Source: Casp-actino8 sp032118015
GTDB lineage: Bacteria; Actinomycetota; Acidimicrobiia; Acidimicrobiales; Ilumatobacteraceae
Length of the DNA stretch: 15,413 nucleotides
Assembly (NCBI GenBank): GCA_032118015.1
Contig: JAULYE010000076.1
Span: 1 to 15,413 of the forward strand
Reading direction: 5' to 3'
Below are positions 11,990 through 15,413 of the stretch, in pieces. Both the position numbers and the translations under genes were made by a program. The notes beneath the pieces were generated by a model, which had not been told where the DNA came from, did no database searches, and saw only the letters and a program-made list of their open reading frames with translations. Each line of letters starts with the position of its first letter. Position 1 is the stretch's first letter.

Positions 11990-13570
11990 ATGAGCACGAT
12001 GATCGAAGTTTTCGACACGACACTTCGTGACGGCCTTCAAGTCGAGGGCGTCTCGGCGAGCGTCGAGGACAAATTGCGCATTGCGGAACAACTCGACTTC
12101 CTGGGTGTGCACTACATCGAGGGCGGTTGGCCTGGAGCGAATCCGAAAGACATCGAATTCTTCGCCCGCGCGACTCGTGAATTGACGTTCTCGACGAGCA
12201 CTCTCGTGGCATTCGGCTCGACTCGGCGACCCAAGGGCAAAGTCGACGATGACACGACGTTGCGGCATCTCCTCGATGCAGGAACGAGTGCTGTGTGCAT
12301 CGTTGCCAAGAGCTGGGATTATCACGTTCTCAATGCTTTGCAGACGACTCTCGATGAGGGCGTTGCGATGATCTCTGATTCCGTCGAATTCCTCGTGGGC
12401 AACGGACGCAAGGTGCTGGTCGACATGGAGCACTTCTTCGATGGGTTCAAGCGCAACGAAGAGTTCGCACTTCGAGCTCTTGAAGCAGCCGTGGTCAATG
12501 GCGCCAGCCATCTCGTGCTGTGCGACACCAATGGCGGCAGCCTGCCCCACGAAGTCGAGGAGATCGTCGCCAAGGTCAAGAGCCATGTCGGGGATGACGC
12601 GATCATCGGCATCCACTGTCACGACGACACGGGCTGTGCGGTGGCCAACTCGATGGCAGCCGTACGCAGTGGTGCTCGTCATGTGCAGGGCACTCTCAAT
12701 GGCCTCGGTGAGCGAACTGGCAACACCAATCTCACGACGGTGATCCCGAACCTGCAGTTGAAACTCGGTCACGTGTGCCTGCCCGAGGGCCGTCTCGAGC
12801 GGCTCACTGCAGTCAGCCATCATGTTGCCGAAGTTCTCAACCGACCCATGAATCCGCAGGCTCCGTACGTGGGATCTGGTGCATTCGCCCACAAGGCCGG
12901 TCTTCACGTCAGCGCCATCGCCCGTGCCCGTGACGCCTATGAGCATGTCGAGCCCGAATCGGTTGGCAATGGCACACGCTTCGTCGTCAGCGAAATGGCC
13001 GGACGAGCCACCATCACGATCAAGGCTGAGGAACTCGGCATCGAGATGGACGGCCCTGCCGTCAATCAGGTCATCGACGATTTGAAGCGGCTCGAACACG
13101 AGGGCTTTCACTTCGAGGCAGCGGACGCGTCCTTGGAATTGCTCATGCGCCGTGCAACGGGTTGGGAGCAGTCATACTTCCGTGTCGAAAGCATGCGGGT
13201 GATCACTGATGAATCTCTGACGGGTGATTTCACCACCGAAGCCACTGTGAAGGTATGGGTGGGCCCTGAAGGTCAGTCGACTCGCCATGTCCACACCGCA
13301 GAAGGCAATGGTCCGGTGAATGCGATCGACAAGGCGCTGCGTGCAGCGATCGTCGAGGCGTATCCGCAACTCGATCGTGTGCATCTCACCGACTACAAGG
13401 TGCGCATTCTCGACGGCGCCACGGCAACCGGTGCTGTGACGCGCGTATTGCTCGATGCCACCGATGGCGAGAAGTCCTGGACCACGATCGGTGTCAGCCC
13501 GAACATCATCGAAGCCTCGTGGAGAGCCCTCGAGGAGTCGTTGATCTACGGCCTCTTGCATTCGTCCTGA
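11990..13570 (+). CDS. cimA: Citramalate synthase
   Basis: CimA condenses pyruvate with acetyl-CoA to (R)-citramalate, the entry to threonine-independent isoleucine synthesis. The 526-residue protein has the HMGL-like TIM barrel: FDTTLRDGLQ (8-17), the CimA-type signature YIEGGWPGANPKD (42-54, distinct from the IEVGFP motif of LeuA), DTNGG (179-183), metal-binding HCHDD (209-213) and LNGLGERTGNTNL (236-248). Residues from about 400 onward form the LeuA-type regulatory domain, expected to bind isoleucine as feedback inhibitor. ATG 11990 is chosen because GAGAGA lies four bases upstream and the protein then starts MSTMIEVFDTTLRDG; the open frame back to 11762 runs through the attenuator and is not coding. 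Transcription is probably controlled by the Ile leader just upstream. Confidence 0.95.
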   Translation: MSTMIEVFDTTLRDGLQVEGVSASVEDKLRIAEQLDFLGVHYIEGGWPGANPKDIEFFARATRELTFSTSTLVAFGSTRRPKGKVDDDTTLRHLLDAGTSAVCIVAKSWDYHVLNALQTTLDEGVAMISDSVEFLVGNGRKVLVDMEHFFDGFKRNEEFALRALEAAVVNGASHLVLCDTNGGSLPHEVEEIVAKVKSHVGDDAIIGIHCHDDTGCAVANSMAAVRSGARHVQGTLNGLGERTGNTNLTTVIPNLQLKLGHVCLPEGRLERLTAVSHHVAEVLNRPMNPQAPYVGSGAFAHKAGLHVSAIARARDAYEHVEPESVGNGTRFVVSEMAGRATITIKAEELGIEMDGPAVNQVIDDLKRLEHEGFHFEAADASLELLMRRATGWEQSYFRVESMRVITDESLTGDFTTEATVKVWVGPEGQSTRHVHTAEGNGPVNAIDKALRAAIVEAYPQLDRVHLTDYKVRILDGATATGAVTRVLLDATDGEKSWTTIGVSPNIIEASWRALEESLIYGLLHSS

Positions 13571-13650
13571 GGACTCGTGATCGTCGAACAACTTGCTCGG
13601 TAGCTGGTCACATCAACCGGTTTCGCTGAGTCGATGGGTCTCGAATCGAT

Positions 13651-13656
13651 TACCGT
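13651..13656 (+). promoter_or_regulatory. -10-like TACCGT for the 173-aa hypothetical gene
   Basis: TACCGT, then six bases (GATCCC), then ATG 13663. There is no Shine-Dalgarno. It is in the 92-bp gap after cimA and suggests an independent leaderless transcript. Confidence 0.45.
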
Positions 13657-13662
13657 GATCCC

Positions 13663-14184
13663 ATGTCTGCTCCGAAGTTTGCTCCGACGCCCGTGCTCGA
13701 TGACGTGCGCGTCTATGCGTCTCCGCCGGTAGCACCAGATTCGTGGACCAACGATCGACCGGGAGACATCGAGGGTCTGCAACCCTCGGGAGAGCGACTG
13801 GGATACCAAGGACCCGACCAGGGATACGGGCTGATGTTGGCACGGCGACTCGCGCCGAAGATCCATGTCGTTGGCGATCTCGACCGTGATGATGCAGTGC
13901 GCGGAGCGGTGAACATTGGTCTGCGCCGGGCGTCGCTTTATGGTCGGGCGCCGGTCGTGCACGATTTCGTCCTGGCGTTCACCATTTGGGGATTCTTCGA
14001 TGAGAACCCTGCTGCTGACCTGGTCGCCACCAGAGAAGATCTCTTCCGGGGGATCGGAAACGTGCACCACTATGCCGAGGGTCGAGTCATTGCCGACCTC
14101 GTGCCGGAGTCCACGTTGCGACTCACCCCACAGCAGGCCGCCGAGGCGTATCGGCGCAGCTGGCGTTCAGCTTGTGGTGTGTGA
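13663..14184 (+). CDS. Hypothetical protein, 173 aa
   Basis: I do not recognise a family. The protein opens MSAPKFAPTPVLDDVRVYAS, then has a proline- and glycine-rich stretch (SPPVAPDSWTNDRPGDIEG, ERLGYQGPDQGYG). A likely helical body follows, with ARRLAPKI, DAVRGAVNIGLRRASLYGRAP and VVHDFVLAFTIWGFFDE. The hydrophobic VLAFTIWGFF is too short and too interrupted for a confident membrane segment. The C-terminus is helix-like (LTPQQAAEAYRRSWRSACGV). There is no signal peptide and no catalytic motif. It is strongly supported as real by a six-base TACCGT-to-ATG spacing and a codon pattern like its neighbours. It lies between cimA and an acyl-CoA dehydrogenase, each with separate start signals, so context does not assign a role. 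Confidence 0.8.
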   Translation: MSAPKFAPTPVLDDVRVYASPPVAPDSWTNDRPGDIEGLQPSGERLGYQGPDQGYGLMLARRLAPKIHVVGDLDRDDAVRGAVNIGLRRASLYGRAPVVHDFVLAFTIWGFFDENPAADLVATREDLFRGIGNVHHYAEGRVIADLVPESTLRLTPQQAAEAYRRSWRSACGV

Positions 14185-14277
14185 GCCCGGGCGCTGACTC
14201 GTTCCTTGTGACAATCGTTATCGAGAGACGTCGGTCTTTGTCGTGCGTGGGTTGGGTGTGCAAGGGCAGATGAGTCC

Positions 14278-14283
14278 TACATT
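14278..14283 (+). promoter_or_regulatory. -10-like TACATT for the acyl-CoA dehydrogenase
   Basis: TACATT, then six bases (GTGTCT), then GTG 14290. The spacing matches the other leaderless candidates and favours GTG 14290 over the in-frame GTG at 14284, which would directly abut the hexamer. Confidence 0.45.
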
Positions 14284-14289
14284 GTGTCT

Positions 14290-15413
14290 GTGACTGACTA
14301 CCGTGCTCCCCTCGACGACATCGACTTCGTTCTCAATCGAGTTTGCGGATTACCGCGAATTCTGTCCTTGCCCGGCTTCGTCGATGTCGACGCTTCGGTG
14401 GTGCGCGATCTCCTCGTAGAGGCAGCGCGGTTCATGGAGGAAAAGCTTGCTCCTTTGAACAAGTCGGGTGATTCCTTCGGGGTGAAGTTGAACGCAGACG
14501 GATCCGTGACGACGGCACCCGGATTCGCCGAGGCGTATCAGGCCTATGTCGAGGCTGGTTGGGGAGCCGTGCCTTTCGATACGGGGTTCGGCGGCGGCGG
14601 ATTCCCGTGGATGGTGGGCGTCGCGATTCAGGAGATCATGACAGCGGCCAACATGTCGTTTTCGATGTGCCCTTTGCTGACCCAGGGCTCGATCGACGCC
14701 ATCGCTCATCACGGCAGTGAGACCCAGAAAATGACCTATCTGCCCAAGATGATCTCTGGTGAGTGGTCGGGCACGATGAATCTCACCGAACCAGATGCAG
14801 GTAGCGATGTCGGAGCCGTGCGCACACGGGCAGTCCGCAACGCGGATGGCTCCTACAGCATCACCGGCACGAAGATCTACATCTCTTTCGGCGAGCACGA
14901 CATGGCTGAGAACATCATCCATCTGGTCCTGGCCCGCACCCCTGATGCGCCTGTGGGCACCAAGGGAATTTCGTGTTTCATCGTTCCCAAGTTCTTGTTG
15001 AACGAGGACGGAACTCCCGCAAAGCGCAACGACATCACGTGCGTCTCGGTCGAACACAAGATGGGGATCCATGCAAGTCCAACCTGTGTGCTGTCCTATG
15101 GCGACAACGGTGGAGCCGTTGGATACCTGATCGGCGAAGAGAACCGCGGAATGCAGTACATGTTCACGATGATGAATCAGGCTCGTCTGTCAGTGGGTCT
15201 GCAGGGTCTGGCGCTTGGTGACCGTGCCTATCAGAAGTCGCTGCAGTACTCGCGTGATCGCCGTCAGGGTAAGGCGCCAGGCGCAAGTGGTGGCGAGAAC
15301 TCGCCGATCATCGATCATCCCGATGTCAAGCGCATGTTGTTGACGATGAAGACAACCCTCGAAGCGTTGCGACGCCTGACCTATTGGAACGCGGCATGTC
15401 TCGATGTCGCCGC
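14290..15413 (+). CDS. Acyl-CoA dehydrogenase, large DmdC-like type, C-terminus off window
   Basis: The frame is open from GTG 14290 to the window edge (374 codons). It encodes a FAD-dependent acyl-CoA dehydrogenase of the ~600-residue class with an extra N-terminal region (TDYRAPLDDIDFVLNRV), as in 3-methylmercaptopropionyl-CoA dehydrogenase (DmdC) and relatives. Visible motifs are FSMCPLLTQGSIDAI (124-138), the FAD/substrate motif LTEPDAGSDVGAV (165-177), ITGTKIYIS (191-199), SVEHKMGIHASPTCVL (253-268) and MMNQARLSVGLQGL (294-307). It would oxidise an acyl-CoA to the enoyl-CoA, passing electrons to ETF. DmdC-like proteins act on many substrates, so a DMSP-degradation role is not implied. 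The catalytic glutamate should lie past the edge. Confidence 0.92.
   Translation, partial: MTDYRAPLDDIDFVLNRVCGLPRILSLPGFVDVDASVVRDLLVEAARFMEEKLAPLNKSGDSFGVKLNADGSVTTAPGFAEAYQAYVEAGWGAVPFDTGFGGGGFPWMVGVAIQEIMTAANMSFSMCPLLTQGSIDAIAHHGSETQKMTYLPKMISGEWSGTMNLTEPDAGSDVGAVRTRAVRNADGSYSITGTKIYISFGEHDMAENIIHLVLARTPDAPVGTKGISCFIVPKFLLNEDGTPAKRNDITCVSVEHKMGIHASPTCVLSYGDNGGAVGYLIGEENRGMQYMFTMMNQARLSVGLQGLALGDRAYQKSLQYSRDRRQGKAPGASGGENSPIIDHPDVKRMLLTMKTTLEALRRLTYWNAACLDVA

Noticed and set aside
11942..13111. 389-codon open frame on the minus strand
   Set aside because: It is opposite cimA and is an effect of GC-rich codon use; composition is not protein-like and no start signals were seen.
14350..15072. 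240-codon open frame on the minus strand
   Set aside because: It is antisense to the acyl-CoA dehydrogenase, which has clear family motifs on the plus strand.
1..15413. CRISPR array, insertion sequence, prophage or other mobile element
   Set aside because: No regularly spaced repeats, transposase, integrase or terminal inverted repeats were seen; gene content is core metabolism and housekeeping.

Overview
The window is GC-rich chromosomal DNA from an actinobacterium. By protein flavour and gene mix I would place it in or near the class Acidimicrobiia; this is inference, because there is no rRNA or marker gene here to prove it. Coding is dense. There are no insertion sequences, phage genes, tRNAs or CRISPR arrays.

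Layout, left to right. (1) The 5' end of an acyl-CoA ligase (minus, runs off the left edge) is divergent from a DEAD-box RNA helicase (228-1520, plus). (2) leuC-leuD (minus) is convergent with the helicase and divergent from a small unknown gene (3742-4170, plus). (3) A minus-strand group follows: greA, an alpha/beta hydrolase, an ABC1/UbiB kinase-like protein and a tandem-FKBP lipoprotein (8005 down to 4221). (4) leuB and ilvE (plus) are divergent from greA. ilvE overlaps tail-to-tail with an agmatinase/arginase-family gene (minus). (5) About 840 bp without a conventional gene (11153-11989) holds a run of hairpins, a cluster of DnaA-box-like sequences, and a leader peptide with attenuator. 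(6) cimA (citramalate synthase), an unknown gene and the 5' part of a large acyl-CoA dehydrogenase (all plus) close the window.

The unifying theme is branched-chain amino acid synthesis. CimA makes citramalate from pyruvate and acetyl-CoA. LeuCD and LeuB, besides their leucine roles, can carry citramalate to 2-oxobutyrate. IlvE performs the final transamination. The threonine-independent isoleucine route down to 2-oxobutyrate is therefore encoded within 12 kb, although in separate transcription units mixed with housekeeping genes.

The best find is upstream of cimA: a 24-codon leader ORF (11754-11828) with four consecutive isoleucine codons just before its stop. It is followed at once by a competing hairpin and a perfect GC-rich terminator with a U-tract (11855-11882). 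This is the architecture of ribosome-mediated transcription attenuation by isoleucine. A second pattern is that eight genes have a TAnnnT (-10-like) hexamer 6-9 nt before the start codon and no good Shine-Dalgarno, which suggests widespread leaderless transcription.
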